From Citrifermentans bemidjiense Bem (GTDB taxonomy: Bacteria; Desulfobacterota; Desulfuromonadia; Geobacterales; Geobacteraceae), in NCBI RefSeq assembly GCF_000020725.1, contig NC_011146.1, positions 248,001-312,000 of the forward strand: a stretch of DNA of 64,000 nucleotides, read 5' to 3'. The number at the start of each line of letters is the position of its first letter. Position 1 is the stretch's first letter. Below the pieces are notes generated by a model that made no database searches, was not told the origin of the DNA, and worked only from the letters and a program-made list of their open reading frames with translations. This document shows, in pieces, positions 29,885-39,336 of the stretch. Both the position numbers and the translations under genes were made by a program.

Positions 29885-30961
29885 ATGACTTTTGCCACCA
29901 TAGCGGAGAAGGTGCGGGCGGGCGGACGCATCACGGAGCCAGAGGCGCTCGTGCTTTTCGAGCACCCGGACCTCCTGGCGCTCGGAGAGCTGGCCCAGTC
30001 CGTCAACGAGCGGCGCAACGGGAAGAGGGTTTTCTTCAACGTCAACCGCCACATCAACCACACCAATATCTGCGTGAACCGTTGCCGCTTCTGCGCCTTC
30101 TTCCGCAAAGCCGGCGACCCAGGCGCCTACCTGATGACTCTGGACGAGGTCCGCGGCCGTGCCGAAGAGGCGGTCAAGGAAGGGGCCACCGAGATCCACG
30201 TGGTGGGAGGCCTCCACCCGGAGCTCCCCTTCGAGTTCTACTTGGAGCTCCTTGCCACCGTCAAGGCGGTCTCCCCGGCGCTGCACGTGAAAGCCTTCAC
30301 CGCAGTGGAGATCGCTTATCTGGCTAAACTCTCCGGCCTTGGCATCCCGGCCACCCTGGAGAAGCTGAAGGAGGCGGGGCTCGGCTCACTTCCCGGCGGC
30401 GGCGCCGAGATCTTCGCGCCGGAGATCCGCAACCAGCTTTGCCCGGAAAAGATCAGCGGCGCGGCCTGGCTCTCCATCATGGAACAGGTGCACCAGGCGG
30501 GGCTCAAGTCGAACGCCACCATGCTCTATGGGCATCTGGAGAGCGTGGCCGACCGGGTCGACCATATGCGGCAGCTGCGCGAGCTGCAGGATCGAACCGG
30601 CGGCTTCCAGGTTTTCATCCCGCTCGCCTTCCAGCCTGAGCATTCGCAGTTGAAGATCGCCGGTTCCGGCACGAGCGGCGTGGACGACCTGCGCACCCTG
30701 GCCGTCGCCCGCATCTACCTGGACAACTTCGCCAACGTCAAGGCCTACTGGGTGATGCTGGGGGAGAAGATAGCCCAGGTATCGCTATCCTTCGGCGTCA
30801 ACGACCTGGACGGTACCGTGGTCGAGGAGCGGATCGGGCACGAGGCGGGAGCGGACACCCCGCAGACCATGAGCCGCGACAACATCGTCACCATGATCAG
30901 GAAGGCCGGGCGCATCCCGGTGGAGCGGGACACCCTCTACCAGGAACTGCGCGTCTATTGA
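29885..30961 (+). CDS. mqnE: Aminofutalosine synthase MqnE
   Basis: A radical SAM enzyme of 358 residues that joins SAM-derived adenosine to 3-carboxyvinyloxybenzoate, giving aminofutalosine. The CX3CX2C cluster is C63, C67 and C70 (CVNRCRFC). Family blocks include NHTNICVNRC, VVGGLHPELPFEFY and the GGGAEIF loop. It follows the UbiX-type gene by 18 bases and precedes a paralogous radical SAM gene, mqnC. MqnE and MqnC are alike; I assign this one as MqnE from its FFRKAGDPGAY and HPELPFEFY patterns. Confidence 0.88.
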   Translation: MTFATIAEKVRAGGRITEPEALVLFEHPDLLALGELAQSVNERRNGKRVFFNVNRHINHTNICVNRCRFCAFFRKAGDPGAYLMTLDEVRGRAEEAVKEGATEIHVVGGLHPELPFEFYLELLATVKAVSPALHVKAFTAVEIAYLAKLSGLGIPATLEKLKEAGLGSLPGGGAEIFAPEIRNQLCPEKISGAAWLSIMEQVHQAGLKSNATMLYGHLESVADRVDHMRQLRELQDRTGGFQVFIPLAFQPEHSQLKIAGSGTSGVDDLRTLAVARIYLDNFANVKAYWVMLGEKIAQVSLSFGVNDLDGTVVEERIGHEAGADTPQTMSRDNIVTMIRKAGRIPVERDTLYQELRVY

Positions 30962-31024
30962 GAAGGGGACCGCGCCTGCGTCGGACCATTGCAATGAAGC
31001 CTGCGAAACCACGGAAGTAAGCCA

Positions 31025-32098
31025 ATGTCGAAAATGTTCCACGCCATAATTGAAAAAGTCGCCGCAGGTGCGGCCATAACCTCAGAAGAAGCGCTCTGGT
31101 GCCTCACCGAAGGGGAGCTCCTCGCCGTGGGGCGTTTAGCCGACTCGATCCGTCGCGCCATGCACCCGGACGGCTGCGTCAGCTTCGTCGTCGACCGCAA
31201 CGTCAACTACACCAACGTCTGCGAATCCAGGTGCAAGTTCTGCGCGTTCTACCGTGATGCCGATGCGGCGGACGCCTACCTCCTGGATACCGAAGCCATC
31301 ATGGCGAAGATCGGGGAACTGGTAGCCCAGGGAGGAACCCAGCTCCTGATGCAGGGGGGGCTCCACCCCTCGCTCGACATCGTCTGGTTCGAGGAGCTCT
31401 TCAGGGAGATCAAGCGCCGCTTTCCCGGCGTGCAAAACCACTCGCTCTCCCCGGCCGAGGTGACCCAGGTGGCGAAGCTCTCCGGGCTTGGCATCGGTGA
31501 AACGCTTACGCGGCTGAAGCGGGCCGGGCTGGACTCCATTCCCGGAGGGGGGGCCGAGATTCTGGTCGACAGTGTCCGCGCCGAGATCTCACCGAAGAAG
31601 ATCGGCTGGCAGGGATGGGCGCAGGTCATGCGCGAGGCGGCGCGGTTAGGGATGCCCACCACGGCGACCATGATGTTCGGCAGCCGCGAGCGCGCCGAAG
31701 ACATCGTCGAGCACCTGTTCCGGGTGCGCGCCCTGCAGGACGAGGGAGGTAGCTTCACCGCCTTCATCCCCTGGACCTATCAGCCGGGGAACACCGAGCT
31801 CGGGGGGGAGGGTGCCAGCGGCGTCGAGTACCTGAAGGTGCTGGCCCTGTCGCGCATCGTGCTCAGGAACGTGCCGAACGTGCAGGCGAGCTGGGTGACC
31901 CAGGGTGCCAAGATGGCGCAGGTGGCGCTTTTCTTCGGCGCCAACGACCTGGGCGGAACCATGCTGGAGGAGAACGTGGTGGCGGCCGCAGGCTGCCGCT
32001 TCCGTATGTCGCGCGAGGAGATGATCACGCTGATCCGCGGCGCCGGGTTCACCCCGGTCCGGCGCACCACCCTGTACCAGGAATTGGAGCGCTACTGA
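31025..32098 (+). CDS. mqnC: Dehypoxanthine futalosine cyclase MqnC
   Basis: A 357-residue radical SAM enzyme that cyclises dehypoxanthine futalosine in menaquinone biosynthesis. The iron-sulfur ligands are C66, C70 and C73 (CESRCKFC). The QGGTQLLMQGGLHPSLDIVWFE and ATMMFGSRERAEDIVEHL blocks are typical of MqnC. It lies 63 bases after mqnE in the same orientation. The earlier pathway genes mqnA, mqnB and mqnD are not in this window. Confidence 0.9.
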   Translation: MSKMFHAIIEKVAAGAAITSEEALWCLTEGELLAVGRLADSIRRAMHPDGCVSFVVDRNVNYTNVCESRCKFCAFYRDADAADAYLLDTEAIMAKIGELVAQGGTQLLMQGGLHPSLDIVWFEELFREIKRRFPGVQNHSLSPAEVTQVAKLSGLGIGETLTRLKRAGLDSIPGGGAEILVDSVRAEISPKKIGWQGWAQVMREAARLGMPTTATMMFGSRERAEDIVEHLFRVRALQDEGGSFTAFIPWTYQPGNTELGGEGASGVEYLKVLALSRIVLRNVPNVQASWVTQGAKMAQVALFFGANDLGGTMLEENVVAAAGCRFRMSREEMITLIRGAGFTPVRRTTLYQELERY

Positions 32099-32127
32099 CC
32101 GCCGCTCGGTGGCTCTATCGCCTCTTC

Positions 32128-32159
32128 GTTGTCAATTGTCAATTGTCCATTGTCAATTG
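32128..32159. repeat. TTGTCAA heptamer repeat, single copy
   Basis: About four and a half units of a 7-base repeat (TTGTCAA with one TTGTCCA) preceded by CG. The same element occurs as an inverted pair at 57308-57502. Confidence 0.85.
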
Positions 32160-32210
32160 CCTTTGCCTCTTGTTATATTCACCTGATCTTTTGCCCTGAA
32201 AGGAGTTGCC

Positions 32211-33263
32211 ATGATCGCCCTGCGGGAAAACATCGCAGAAATGGCAGGCTATGTCCCCGGTTTCCAGCCGCTCGATGTGGATTCGTACATCAAGCTGAAC
32301 ACCAACGAGAATCCTTATCCCCCCTCACCGAAGGTGTTGGAGGCGATCGCCAAGGAGGCCGGAGAGGGCCTGCGCCGGTACCCCGACGCCGCGAGCCGCC
32401 TGGCGCGGGAGGAGGCGGCGAAGGTGTACGGCTTCGATCCCTCCTGGATCATCATGGCCAACGGCTCGGACGAGGTCCTCAACAACCTGATCCGCGCCTG
32501 TGCCGGCGAAGGGGAGGAAATCGCCTTCATAAACCCCTCCTACTCGTACTACGGCACCCTCGCGGAAGTTCAGGGCGCGCGCGTCAGGACCTTCGGGCTT
32601 TCCGAGAGCTTTGAGCCGGAAGGGATCCCGGAGCATTACGACGGCAAGCTCTTCTTTCTGACCAACCCCAATGCACCGCTTGGTTTCACCTACAGCCAGC
32701 GCTACATCGCTGACCTGGCGGGGCGCCTCTCCGGGGTGCTGGTGGTGGACGAGGCGTACGTGGATTTCGCCGAAGAGACTTCGCTGGAACTGGTGCGCAG
32801 CTTCGACAACGTCGTGGTGACCCGCACCTTCTCCAAGAGCTATTCCCTGGCCGGCATGCGGCTTGGTCTCGCGATCGCCCGCCCGGAGATCATCGCGGCG
32901 CTGAACAAGATTCGCGACCACTACAACCTGGACCGCCTGGCGCAGGCCGCTGCCGCCGCGGCGCTCGCGGACCAGCCGTATTTCCAGGAGTGCGTAAGGA
33001 AGATCAAGGAGACCCGCGCCTGGTTCACGGCGGAACTGCAGCAGCTGGGGTATCAGGTGATACCTTCCAGCGGCAATTTCGTCTTTGCCAGCCCGCCCGA
33101 CCGAGACGGTACCCGTATCTACCAGGGGCTTTACGACAGGAAGATCCTGGTGCGCCACTTCACCGACCCGAAGCTGGCCCACGGTCTCAGGATCAGTATC
33201 GGCTCCAGGGAGGAGATGGAGCAGACTGTCAAGGCGCTACGCGAACTGGGTCCCGGGCGGTAG
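32211..33263 (+). CDS. hisC: Histidinol-phosphate aminotransferase
   Basis: A 350-residue PLP enzyme of the class II aminotransferase group that makes histidinol phosphate from imidazole acetol phosphate. The PLP lysine is K209 in [12 protein letters not shown]. Other marks are the [13 protein letters not shown] opening and VVDEAYVDF. The ATG follows AAAGGAG. The gene stands alone, away from other his genes, which is common for hisC. Some homologues also act on aromatic amino acids. Confidence 0.93.
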   Translation: MIALRENIAEMAGYVPGFQPLDVDSYIKLNTNENPYPPSPKVLEAIAKEAGEGLRRYPDAASRLAREEAAKVYGFDPSWIIMANGSDEVLNNLIRACAGEGEEIAFINPSYSYYGTLAEVQGARVRTFGLSESFEPEGIPEHYDGKLFFLTNPNAPLGFTYSQRYIADLAGRLSGVLVVDEAYVDFAEETSLELVRSFDNVVVTRTFSKSYSLAGMRLGLAIARPEIIAALNKIRDHYNLDRLAQAAAAAALADQPYFQECVRKIKETRAWFTAELQQLGYQVIPSSGNFVFASPPDRDGTRIYQGLYDRKILVRHFTDPKLAHGLRISIGSREEMEQTVKALRELGPGR

Positions 33264-33362
33264 CAAAGAGCGTTCTGTCTGTGCAGGGAAGAAAATTTTA
33301 CTCTGAACGGCACCTTGGACTTGTACTGAAAGTGAAAAGGTTGTAATCTTTGCGGCTGGGCG

Positions 33363-33377
33363 CTGTCATGGTGACAG
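33363..33377. promoter_or_regulatory. Palindrome upstream of the RNase D gene
   Basis: A perfect inverted repeat CTGTCA-TGG-TGACAG, followed about 35 bases later by a TATAAT box (33411-33416). It may be an operator or an upstream promoter element. Confidence 0.35.
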
Positions 33378-33458
33378 TAAGCCTTGACCTCATCGATAAC
33401 CACGAAAGCATATAATAGATGCAGAAACGGATGGGAACTTTTGCAGAAGAAAAATAAT

Positions 33459-34574
33459 GTGACAAACCCCGCAGCGGCACATCTGGTCACCGATCAAAAG
33501 ACTTTAGACGAACTCGTTGAGCGGCTCTCCCGGGAGTCGGTCCTTGCCTTTGACTTGGAGGCGGACTCACTCCATCACTATACAGAGAAGGTCTGCCTGA
33601 TCCAGGTCTCCTCCACATCGGAAGACCGCCTGATCGACCCGCTCGCCCCCATCGACGTCAAGGTACTGGCGCCCATTTTCGCCAACCCGGCGATCAAAAA
33701 GATCTTCCACGGCGCGGATTACGACATGCGCTCGCTCTACCGGGACTTCGGCATCGAGGTGGTGAACCTGTTCGACACCATGATCGCCAGCCAGTTCCTG
33801 GGAGAGAGCGAGTTCGGCCTGGCGGCGCTTCTGAAGAAGAGGTTCGGCGTCGAGCTGGACAAGCGCTACCAGAAGGCCGACTGGAGCAAGCGTCCCTTCT
33901 CCCAGGAGATGCTGGATTACGCCATGAAGGACACTTCCCTCCTGATCGAGCTCTACCGCCAGCTGGAGGCGGAGCTGAAGCAGAAAGGGAGGCTCGCCTG
34001 GGTTGAGGAGGAGTCGGAGTTGGTGGCAGGGGTGCGTTCCCCTTCCCGCGAGGGGGAGCTGATGTGCCTGCGCTTCAAGGGGGCCAGCAAGATGAAGCCG
34101 CGCGAGCTCGCCGTGCTGGAAGAGCTGCTGCGCTTTCGTGACGAGAAGGCACGCCTGGCGGACGTTCCCCCCTTCAGGATCCTCAGCAACGACCTGTTGC
34201 GGGAGCTGGCAGAGAAACAGCCTAGGAACAACTTCGAGCTGGTCGGCATCCACACCATGTCTTCTAAGCTGATCGAGCGGCTGGGGCGCGGGCTGCTGCA
34301 GGCCGTAGCCAACGGGCTGGCGGTCCCTCAGGACAAGTTGCCGCAAGTGCATTCCGGACGCCGTCCGGTTCTGGACCGGCTGCAGGACGAAAGGGTGAAG
34401 CGCCTCAAGGTCTGGCGCGAGGCGAAGTCGGCGCAGCTGGGTCTCGGTATCGGGCTCGTCGCCAACAACACGCTCCTGGAGGCGCTGGCGGAGCCGGGCT
34501 CCCAGAACATAACTCTCTTGAAGCGTTGGCAGCGCGAGGCATTCGGGGACGAGCTGGCGTCGCTCATCTCCTGA
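33459..34574 (+). CDS. rnd: Ribonuclease D-like 3'-5' exonuclease with HRDC domain
   Basis: A 371-residue RNase that trims tRNA and other small RNA 3' ends. The DEDD exonuclease domain shows FDLEADSLHHY, FHGADYDMRSLYRDFG and LDYAMKDTSLLIELY. An HRDC domain (about 210-290) and a second helical region follow. The GTG start is chosen as it precedes the conserved part and lies downstream of a TATAAT box. A TTG at 33441 or 33384 is also possible, though 33384 lies upstream of the likely transcription start. Confidence 0.88.
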   Translation: MTNPAAAHLVTDQKTLDELVERLSRESVLAFDLEADSLHHYTEKVCLIQVSSTSEDRLIDPLAPIDVKVLAPIFANPAIKKIFHGADYDMRSLYRDFGIEVVNLFDTMIASQFLGESEFGLAALLKKRFGVELDKRYQKADWSKRPFSQEMLDYAMKDTSLLIELYRQLEAELKQKGRLAWVEEESELVAGVRSPSREGELMCLRFKGASKMKPRELAVLEELLRFRDEKARLADVPPFRILSNDLLRELAEKQPRNNFELVGIHTMSSKLIERLGRGLLQAVANGLAVPQDKLPQVHSGRRPVLDRLQDERVKRLKVWREAKSAQLGLGIGLVANNTLLEALAEPGSQNITLLKRWQREAFGDELASLIS

Positions 34575-34599
34575 CGTCGACGCTGGAGAAACGTACCGG

Positions 34600-34630
34600 G
34601 CGGACTCCCATTAAGGGGTCCGCTTTTTTT
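34600..34630 (+). terminator. Terminator after the RNase D gene
   Basis: GCGGACTCCC pairs with GGGGTCCGC and is followed by seven T residues. Confidence 0.85.
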
Positions 34631-34678
34631 CGTCTTTAGATTAGAGCGCCTTGTCGTGGTCGCTACTGTTGTGTATAA

Positions 34679-34729
34679 AAAAGGGGGACAGGCTACTTTT
34701 TCAAAGGAAAAAGTAGCCTGTCCCCTTTT
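34679..34729. repeat. REP-like palindrome (copy 1)
   Basis: A near-perfect inverted repeat with arms reading GGGGACAGGCTACTTTTT and its complement around a six-base loop, flanked by A and T runs. A second copy lies at 60076-60130. Confidence 0.9.
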
Positions 34730-34754
34730 CTGTGACGCCGGACGGAGGCGGGAG

Positions 34755-35498
34755 ATGACCCTTTACGTCGGAACCAGCGGTTACTCGTACCACGAATGGA
34801 AGGGGATCTTCTATCCCGCGGACCTCCCGGACCGGCAGATGCTGCACTATTACGGCGGGGTGTTCCTAAGCGTCGAGATCAATAACACCTTCCACCGGAT
34901 GCCGACCCCAGCCCTCTTGGAATCGTGGTCGCAGGAGGTTCCGGCAGGCTTCAAGTTCGCGCTCAAGGCGCCGCAGCGCATCACGCATTTTCAGCGGCTT
35001 AAGGGTGTGGACGATGCGGTGTCGTATCTGTTCGACGTGGCGGGAGGGCTCGGAGATAGACTGGGGCCGGTGCTCTTCCAGCTCCCGCCGAGCCTGAAGA
35101 AGGACCTCCCCTTGCTGCGCGACTTCCTGGCGCTTTTGCCTCCTGCCGCCCGCGCCTCGATCCAGTTCCGGCATCGCACCTGGATGGACGACGAGGTGTT
35201 CGAGCTTTTGCGGCGCAACGACGCGGCCCTTTGCCTCGCCGACCTGGAGGACGATGTAGAGACCCCGGCGGTGGCGACGGCGACCTGGGGGTACTTGAGG
35301 CTCAGGCGCCAGGAATACGGGGAGGCGGAGTTGAAGCGGTGGGTAGACCTGGTGGCGAGGCAGAACTGGCGGGACGCCTTCGTCTTCTTCAAGCACGAGG
35401 AGTCGGCGCGGGGGCCGCTCCTGGCGCGGAATTTTCTGGAAGTAGCAGGGGGCGGACGGGGAAAAGATCAGGGAGCCGGGAAGAGCCGGCCCCGGTGA
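34755..35498 (+). CDS. DUF72 family protein
   Basis: A 247-residue protein of the DUF72 (YecE-like) family, which forms a TIM-barrel fold without a defined reaction. Signature blocks are YVGTSGYSYHEWKGIFYP, VEINNTFHRMP and FAFKAP-like FKFALKAPQRITH. Only part of the usual C-terminal region (a WY-like segment) is visible. The start follows GGAGG; an upstream in-frame reading runs back through the REP-like palindrome and is not credible. It is followed by a small membrane protein gene. Confidence 0.88.
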   Translation: MTLYVGTSGYSYHEWKGIFYPADLPDRQMLHYYGGVFLSVEINNTFHRMPTPALLESWSQEVPAGFKFALKAPQRITHFQRLKGVDDAVSYLFDVAGGLGDRLGPVLFQLPPSLKKDLPLLRDFLALLPPAARASIQFRHRTWMDDEVFELLRRNDAALCLADLEDDVETPAVATATWGYLRLRRQEYGEAELKRWVDLVARQNWRDAFVFFKHEESARGPLLARNFLEVAGGGRGKDQGAGKSRPR

Positions 35499-35541
35499 GA
35501 AAGTGTTTTCGACGGCTCAGGCAGGCAAAACGGGAGGGGAT

Positions 35542-35874
35542 ATGAACATAGCAACCATTTGGGGCATCGCCAAGGTAGCGGCGACGAGGATTCCCTGGGG
35601 GCGGGTGATGGAGAACATTCCGGCGGTGGTGGATCTGGCCGAACGGGCCAAGGGACGCTTTCGGGGGCACGGTGGGGGCGACATCGAGGCGAAGCTCAGG
35701 CACCTGCAGGAGGAAAACCGCAAGCTGGAGCAGGCCCTGTTGGAGACCTCGGGGCACCTGCAGCAGACCATCAGGACTCTGAAGGTTGTGGTCGCCAGGC
35801 AGAAAATGATGATGACCGCGACGGCTGTGTCGCTTTTGACCGCCATCGCGGCGCTGGTGGTGGCGCTGCGCTGA
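35542..35874 (+). CDS. Small coiled-coil protein with C-terminal membrane helix
   Basis: A 110-residue protein. The first 45 residues are amphipathic, followed by a coiled coil (about 50-85; LRHLQEENRKLEQALLETS) and a C-terminal membrane segment (about 92-108). GGGAGGGG precedes the ATG. I do not recognise the family. It lies 43 bases after the DUF72 gene and is convergent with rsmE, the stops being only a few bases apart. The function is unknown. Confidence 0.7.
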   Translation: MNIATIWGIAKVAATRIPWGRVMENIPAVVDLAERAKGRFRGHGGGDIEAKLRHLQEENRKLEQALLETSGHLQQTIRTLKVVVARQKMMMTATAVSLLTAIAALVVALR

Positions 35875-35881
35875 AGCCTGG

Positions 35882-36622
35882 CTACCCCATGTCCCCCCAG
35901 TGAAACTGCAGGATGGACAGCATGGCGAGCCCGGCGGTCTCGGTGCGCAGGATCCTCTTTCCCAGTGTGACCGGGGTGAACCCTGCCGCCAGCGCCTGCC
36001 GCACCTCCTCGGGGGCCAATCCCCCTTCCGGTCCCACCACGACCGCCACGCTCTCCGGTGCCTCGAAAGCGCCGAAGCAGCCGTGCAGGGTCGTCTTCTC
36101 TTCCCCCTCGTAAAGAAGCAGCTTTACCTCATGGTGTGAATCAGCCAGGACATCGGCGAGGGTCCCTCCCAGGGCCACCTTCGGCGCAGAACGCCGCCCG
36201 GACTGCCGGGCGGCCTCCCGCACTATCTTTTCGTAACGGGCGAGCCGGGTGGCGCTTCGATCCCCGCGCAGCTTCACCACTGAGCGTGCCGCGTCAAAGG
36301 CGACCACTTCGGCGACCCCGAGCTCGGTGCATTTCTGCAGGATCAGGTCGAGCTTCTCCCCCTTGGGCATCCCCTGCAGGAGCGTGATGCGCAGCCCCGG
36401 TTCCTCGGCGGCAGGAGCGGCGCTGGCGCTGATGCGCACCGTGAGGCTTTTCGCCCCCACCTCCTCGACGGTTCCCCGGTGACGGGAGTCGCCGTCCTCG
36501 ATGAGCTCCACCTCGCTCCCTTGTTTAATGCGCAGCACGCGCGCCATGTGGCGGTAAAGCTCTCCGGTGATGGTCACGCTGTCGCCGCAGATGGCGTTGT
36601 CGCCGAGAAAGAAACTGCGCAT
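35882..36622 (-). CDS. rsmE: 16S rRNA (uracil-1498-N3)-methyltransferase RsmE
   Basis: A 246-residue SPOUT-fold methyltransferase that methylates U1498 of 16S rRNA using SAM. The knotted SAM site is seen in VVVGPEGGLAPEEV and in LGKRILRTETAGLAML. The N-terminal PUA-like domain covers about residues 1-75. It starts three bases after the stop of prmA on the same strand. The prmA-rsmE pair is a frequent operon linking ribosomal protein and rRNA modification. Confidence 0.95.
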   Translation of the reverse strand: MRSFFLGDNAICGDSVTITGELYRHMARVLRIKQGSEVELIEDGDSRHRGTVEEVGAKSLTVRISASAAPAAEEPGLRITLLQGMPKGEKLDLILQKCTELGVAEVVAFDAARSVVKLRGDRSATRLARYEKIVREAARQSGRRSAPKVALGGTLADVLADSHHEVKLLLYEGEEKTTLHGCFGAFEAPESVAVVVGPEGGLAPEEVRQALAAGFTPVTLGKRILRTETAGLAMLSILQFHWGDMG

Positions 36623-36625
36623 GGT

Positions 36626-37546
36626 CTACAGGGGTTTCCTGAAGCTGAGGCAGGACCACTCGAGCTCCTTCGGGTTTTCCACCAGCTCCAGCGAATTGAA
36701 CGCCGCGCAGACGAAGGCTTCTTTTTCGGTGAGGATGCCGGAGAGTATGAGCCATCCTCCAGGTGCCACGCGGGCGGTGAGTTCGTCGGCAAGACGCACC
36801 AGTTCCTCGGCGAGGATGTTGGCGACCACGACCCGGAATCCTCCCGGGAGCTGCTCCAGGCTGGTGGTGGAGGCGGCGACCAGGTCGGCCACGCCGTTCA
36901 ACTCAAGGTTCTCCATCGTGACACGCACCGCTTCGGGGTCGATGTCTACCGCGACGATCTCTTTCGCACCCAGTAGCGCGGCCGCGATGCTGAGGACGCC
37001 GGAGCCGGTGCCGACGTCGAGGACGGGGCTTGGGAGCTTACCGCCGCTAGCGTCGAAGCAGATCCGCTCCAGTGCTTCCAGGCACATCTTGGTGGTTGGG
37101 TGGGCGCCGGTCCCGAAGGCCATGCCGGGATCGATCTGGATCACCAGGTCGCCCTCAAGTTTCAGGTATTCCTCCCAGGTCGGCTTGATCACCAGCCTCT
37201 GGCCGATGCGCACCGGCTTGAAGTGGACCTTCCAGTTGTTGGCCCAGTCCTCGTTCCTGATCACCGTCACCACTGGAGGGGCATAGACGTACCCGGGGAA
37301 AGAGGGGCCGGTCTGGGCCAGGAACTGCTCTATGCGGATGCGCATCTCTTCCAGCGAGTCGTCGAGCGGGAGGTAGCCCTTAACGCTTTTCAGGGGGGTA
37401 TCCTCAAGGGTGTCGAGGGAGAAGGTGTCCAGGTGCAGGTTGTCGATACCGACCCCGTTACCGGTCAACTCCACCAGGAAGTCGGCCAGGGAATCGACCA
37501 TTTCGGCGGGCACTTCACAGGCGATCTCAGCCCAGTCAGTAGTCAT
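36626..37546 (-). CDS. prmA: Ribosomal protein L11 methyltransferase PrmA
   Basis: A 306-residue SAM-dependent enzyme that trimethylates ribosomal protein L11. The methyltransferase motif I is LDVGTGSGVLSIAAALLG, and GMAFGTGAHPTTKMCLEAL is the PrmA-specific block. The N-terminal substrate-recognition domain opens with WAEIACEVPAE. An upstream in-frame extension of 55 residues looks like a hydrophobic leader but is not part of the family, so the later ATG is used. AAAGGAG lies just upstream. Confidence 0.94.
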   Translation of the reverse strand: MTTDWAEIACEVPAEMVDSLADFLVELTGNGVGIDNLHLDTFSLDTLEDTPLKSVKGYLPLDDSLEEMRIRIEQFLAQTGPSFPGYVYAPPVVTVIRNEDWANNWKVHFKPVRIGQRLVIKPTWEEYLKLEGDLVIQIDPGMAFGTGAHPTTKMCLEALERICFDASGGKLPSPVLDVGTGSGVLSIAAALLGAKEIVAVDIDPEAVRVTMENLELNGVADLVAASTTSLEQLPGGFRVVVANILAEELVRLADELTARVAPGGWLILSGILTEKEAFVCAAFNSLELVENPKELEWSCLSFRKPL

Positions 37547-37815
37547 AATGAGTTTGCAGCTCCTTTTCTTAGACAAATTATGGGCATAAACTAGCAGGAA
37601 AATAAGGGAAATTGCAATGAAAACCTTGACATCGGATAAAACTGCGGCAGTAATTATAATTAAAATTTTTCCGGGGGCTGCCGATAAGAACTTCGAGGAA
37701 ACTTTTCCCATTAAATTTTAGTTTTGCCTAAAATAAAAAAACATGGTATATATCTAATGAATTTGGTGGGGATGCCGATAAGCCCCAGTAAGAGCAGCAG
37801 TTTAGGGTGATTAAG

Positions 37816-38628
37816 ATGTACCATGTGTACCTTTTATCGGATGCGACGGGCGAGACGGTGGAGCGGGTGGCGCGCGCCGCGCTGACCCAGTTCAGGGACG
37901 TCGACATCCGCCTGCGCAGGATGGGGCAGATACGGAACCGGGAGGACATCCTCCGAGCGCTGGACGAGGTGGACCGGGCGCCGGGGATAATCTTTTATAC
38001 GCTGGTCAACACCGAGCTGGCGCAGTTCGTCAGGAACGAAGTCGAGGCGAGGCAGTTGGAGGCGGTTGACCTCATCACGCCGCTCCTCTACAAGCTGGCG
38101 GAATTTCTTGAGATGCGGCCGCAGAAGTTGCCGGGCCTGCAGTACGAGATGAACTCGGAGTACTACCGGCGCATGGAAGCGGTGGATTTCACCGTGAAGC
38201 AGGACGATGGCCAGGAGCCGCGCAACCTGCACAAGGCGGACATCGTGCTGATCGGTGTTTCCCGCTCTTCCAAGACGCCGCTCTCCATGTATCTGGCTCA
38301 CAAGGGTTACAAGGTCGCCAACGTGCCGATCATCCAGGGAATCGATCCCCCGGGCGAGTTAGAGGAAGTAGAGCCGGAGCGGGTGGTAGGGCTGATCATC
38401 GATACGCAGCGGCTGGTGGATATACGGAGCGCCCGGTTGCGCAACCTTCGCCAGAGCCCGCGCGGCAGCTACGCGGACTATCGGCAGGTGGAAGAGGAGC
38501 TGGCGTACTGCCGCAGGTTCTACCGCGCCCATCCCGCCTGGCTGGTTATAGACGTGACCAACAAGTCCGTGGAGGAGTCTGCGGCAGAAATATTAAGCAG
38601 GCTTCATGGTGATATTAGGCACGATTAG
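37816..38628 (+). CDS. PPDK/PEP synthase regulatory kinase-phosphorylase (PSRP)
   Basis: A 270-residue bifunctional serine/threonine kinase and phosphotransferase of the DUF299 family, which switches pyruvate phosphate dikinase or PEP synthase off and on. The opening [20 protein letters not shown] and the P-loop GVSRSSKT (near residue 150) are definitive. The start at MYHVYLL follows GGGTGA. The target enzyme is not in the window. With ppc 18 kb upstream it indicates control of the PEP-pyruvate node. Confidence 0.94.
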   Translation: MYHVYLLSDATGETVERVARAALTQFRDVDIRLRRMGQIRNREDILRALDEVDRAPGIIFYTLVNTELAQFVRNEVEARQLEAVDLITPLLYKLAEFLEMRPQKLPGLQYEMNSEYYRRMEAVDFTVKQDDGQEPRNLHKADIVLIGVSRSSKTPLSMYLAHKGYKVANVPIIQGIDPPGELEEVEPERVVGLIIDTQRLVDIRSARLRNLRQSPRGSYADYRQVEEELAYCRRFYRAHPAWLVIDVTNKSVEESAAEILSRLHGDIRHD

Positions 38629-38661
38629 AGGTCGACATATTAACAAAGAGAGGAAATCAAC

Positions 38662-39336
38662 ATGAGAATTTTGGTAGTTGAAGATGAGAAGAAGGTCGCC
38701 AGCTTCATCAAGCGCGGGCTGGAGGAGGAGCAGTACGAAGTCCATACGGCCGCGGACGGAGAGGAAGGTCTCAAGCTTGCGCTCGAGAAGCCGTTCGACC
38801 TGATCGTGCTTGACTGGATGCTCCCCAAAAAGGACGGCCTTTCCGTCCTGAAGGAGCTGAGGGAGCGGAAGAACCTCACTCCGATCCTGATGCTGACCGC
38901 CAAAGATTCCGTGGAAGATATCGTGGCAGGCCTCGATTCCGGATCCGACGACTACCTGACCAAGCCGTTCGCTTTCGCCGAGCTTCTGGCCCGCGTCCGT
39001 GCGCTCATGAGGAGGAGCGAGCTCGACCGCGGTGCCGAGATCCGTTTCGCCGACCTGCGCCTCGACCTGGTTACCCACAAGGTATGGCGCAAGGATAAGG
39101 AGATCGATCTCACTGCCAAGGAGTACGGCCTGCTCGAGTACTTCATGCGCAACCCGCACCAGGTGCTGACCAGGACCATGATCGCGGAGCACGTCTGGGA
39201 TTACACCTTCGACAGCTTCACCAACATCATCGATGTCTATGTCAACTACCTCAGGAAGAAGATCGACCGCGAAGCTGACAAGAAGCTGATCCACACCGTC
39301 AGGGGCGTAGGCTACATCCTGAAGGAAGAAGAATAG
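38662..39336 (+). CDS. OmpR/PhoB-type response regulator
   Basis: A 224-residue two-component regulator. The receiver domain has the phospho-acceptor Asp51 (IVLDWML), Thr79 and Lys101 (TKPF). The C-terminal winged helix (about 127-224; LTAKEYGLLEYFMRNPHQVLTR) is of the CusR/CopR-like subgroup. No histidine kinase is adjacent; a DegP-type protease gene follows after 101 bases. AGAGGA precedes the ATG. The signal is unknown, though envelope or metal stress would fit the neighbour. Confidence 0.92.
   Translation: MRILVVEDEKKVASFIKRGLEEEQYEVHTAADGEEGLKLALEKPFDLIVLDWMLPKKDGLSVLKELRERKNLTPILMLTAKDSVEDIVAGLDSGSDDYLTKPFAFAELLARVRALMRRSELDRGAEIRFADLRLDLVTHKVWRKDKEIDLTAKEYGLLEYFMRNPHQVLTRTMIAEHVWDYTFDSFTNIIDVYVNYLRKKIDREADKKLIHTVRGVGYILKEEE

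Noticed and set aside
37547..37711. N-terminal hydrophobic extension of PrmA
   Set aside because: The extension is not part of the family and a good ribosome site precedes the later ATG.
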